From positions 62,001-126,000 of the forward strand of contig CANGGP010000003.1 in NCBI GenBank assembly GCA_947453445.1: a DNA stretch of 64,000 nucleotides. Direction: 5' to 3'. The translations under genes were made by a program, and so were the position numbers. The notes under the pieces are model-generated. The model was given only the letters and a program-made list of their open reading frames with translations, made no database searches and had not been told where the DNA came from. Positions 63,376 through 64,000 of this stretch are shown here, in pieces. Source of the stretch: Sphingobacteriaceae bacterium (GTDB lineage Bacteria; Bacteroidota; Bacteroidia; B-17B0; Aurantibacillaceae). Each line of letters opens with the position of its first letter. The first letter of the stretch is position 1.

Positions 63376-64000
63376 ATGAAATTAAAAATACTAAGCACAA
63401 TCGGCGCCGCATTGTTTTTCTTAATGGCAAATGGACAAAGCCAGAGTGTTCCATTTGAGCGCGCTTACTTTGACGACAAAAAAGATGAATTTAAATCTGC
63501 TGTTGCCAGCTTGCAATCGGGTACAGAATTTTACATTCAAGGAAGAAAAGAATTTGAAGATTTTAAGAAGCAGTATTTAATGAAAAATCGCTTCTACCCC
63601 ATTAGTATTTATGATTTTGAAAACAACGGTTTTTCATATTTTAAAAGGGCACTCGGCCATCTCATAAACGCCAACCGCTTTAACCCAAACAACGAAGACC
63701 TTAATTACATGTTGGGTTTTATTTATTTTTACACCGACCCAAACAATCCTGAAACACTCAAATACCTCGAAAAAGCACTTGAATTAAATTCTGCTCCTGA
63801 CTCCGACGTTAATTATTGGTTAGCCTGGTGTTATCAATTAAACAGCAGGTGGGATGAGGCCATAAAATATTATGGGCTTCACGATGTAATGCTGCATCAA
63901 AAACCAAAGGTTGCCCTGCCCCTGATTGATGATCTTAAAAAGAAAATGGAAGAGTGTCGGGTAGGCAAACAATTATGCGAAAATCCTGAAAGGGTTTTTG
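63376..64000 (+). CDS. TPR-containing, probable OmpA-family protein (3' partial)
   Basis: The 5' part (208 codons, no stop) of a gene cut by the window end. The product has a signal peptide (to about residue 23, ANGQ), then TPR-like helices with DLNYMLGFIYFYTDPNN and YWLAWCYQLNSRWDEAIKYY, and near the end KKMEECRVGKQLCENPERVF. This last segment in Bacteroidota usually leads into a PD40 beta-propeller and an OmpA domain; those lie outside the window and are inferred. Confidence 0.75.
   Translation, partial: MKLKILSTIGAALFFLMANGQSQSVPFERAYFDDKKDEFKSAVASLQSGTEFYIQGRKEFEDFKKQYLMKNRFYPISIYDFENNGFSYFKRALGHLINANRFNPNNEDLNYMLGFIYFYTDPNNPETLKYLEKALELNSAPDSDVNYWLAWCYQLNSRWDEAIKYYGLHDVMLHQKPKVALPLIDDLKKKMEECRVGKQLCENPERVF

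Overview
The window is AT-rich chromosomal DNA from a member of the Bacteroidota, probably Flavobacteriales-like; I cannot name a genus. Three things support this. Two proteins end in the type IX secretion (T9SS) type A sorting domain. There is a short primary sigma factor (289 aa) and several families that are typical of the phylum (DUF4292, DUF4296, BBP2 porins, YwqK repeats, a three-gene succinate dehydrogenase). Many genes carry the phylum-specific promoter box TAnnTTTG just upstream. Most of the window is core genome.

Layout: 1-2.7 kb is a + strand operon (GH3-like, LysE, DUF493, aldose epimerase). Trigger factor follows. A minus-strand operon at 4.2-9.2 kb encodes a nucleotidyltransferase, a TPR lipoprotein, a DUF4292 lipoprotein and an EnvC-like protein with overlapping ends. 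A LigT-like gene diverges from it. A T9SS protein, sdhCAB and a large secreted protein lie at 10-17.6 kb, followed by a histidine kinase and an AsmA protein on the minus strand. 21.9-22.7 kb is the one plainly accessory patch (tRNA-Arg, GIY-YIG nuclease, GC-rich repeats). A glycosyltransferase, two DsbD-type genes, ferritin and an FtsB-like gene occupy 22.7-28.6 kb. 29-43.6 kb is mostly minus strand: glmS, rluB, yraN, surface proteins, envelope enzymes and lepA. 43.8-51.3 kb has hrpB, a cytochrome/copper protein, two porins and an SPFH protein. 51.3-53.7 kb is a KdpDE-like pair. 53.8-64 kb holds a T9SS protein, DUF420, fabI, a sulfatase-type transferase, recN, rpoD, a TPR protein and the start of a TPR/OmpA-type protein.

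The most unusual place is 21.9-22.7 kb. An intact tRNA-Arg(UCU) with a good promoter and terminator is followed, on the same strand, by a small GIY-YIG nuclease gene, a D-arm-like tRNA remnant and a second copy of the same tRNA-Arg. The second tRNA matches the first over all 77 tRNA positions but is split at the D-loop/D-stem junction by exactly 80 bp: two 40-bp GC-rich imperfect palindromes in tandem. The remnant is split at the same place by another 80-bp pair, one unit of which is identical. This looks like a short palindromic element with a preference for the tRNA D-arm, possibly mobilised by or with the nuclease.

Smaller points: repeat families fill both spacers of the sdh operon and the lepA-hrpB spacer; DsbD has a duplicated 30-residue CxCD segment; a KdpDE-like pair sits with a porin instead of a K+ pump; and several promoter boxes lie so close to start codons that near-leaderless mRNAs are expected. 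No rRNA, CRISPR array, prophage or complete insertion sequence is visible.
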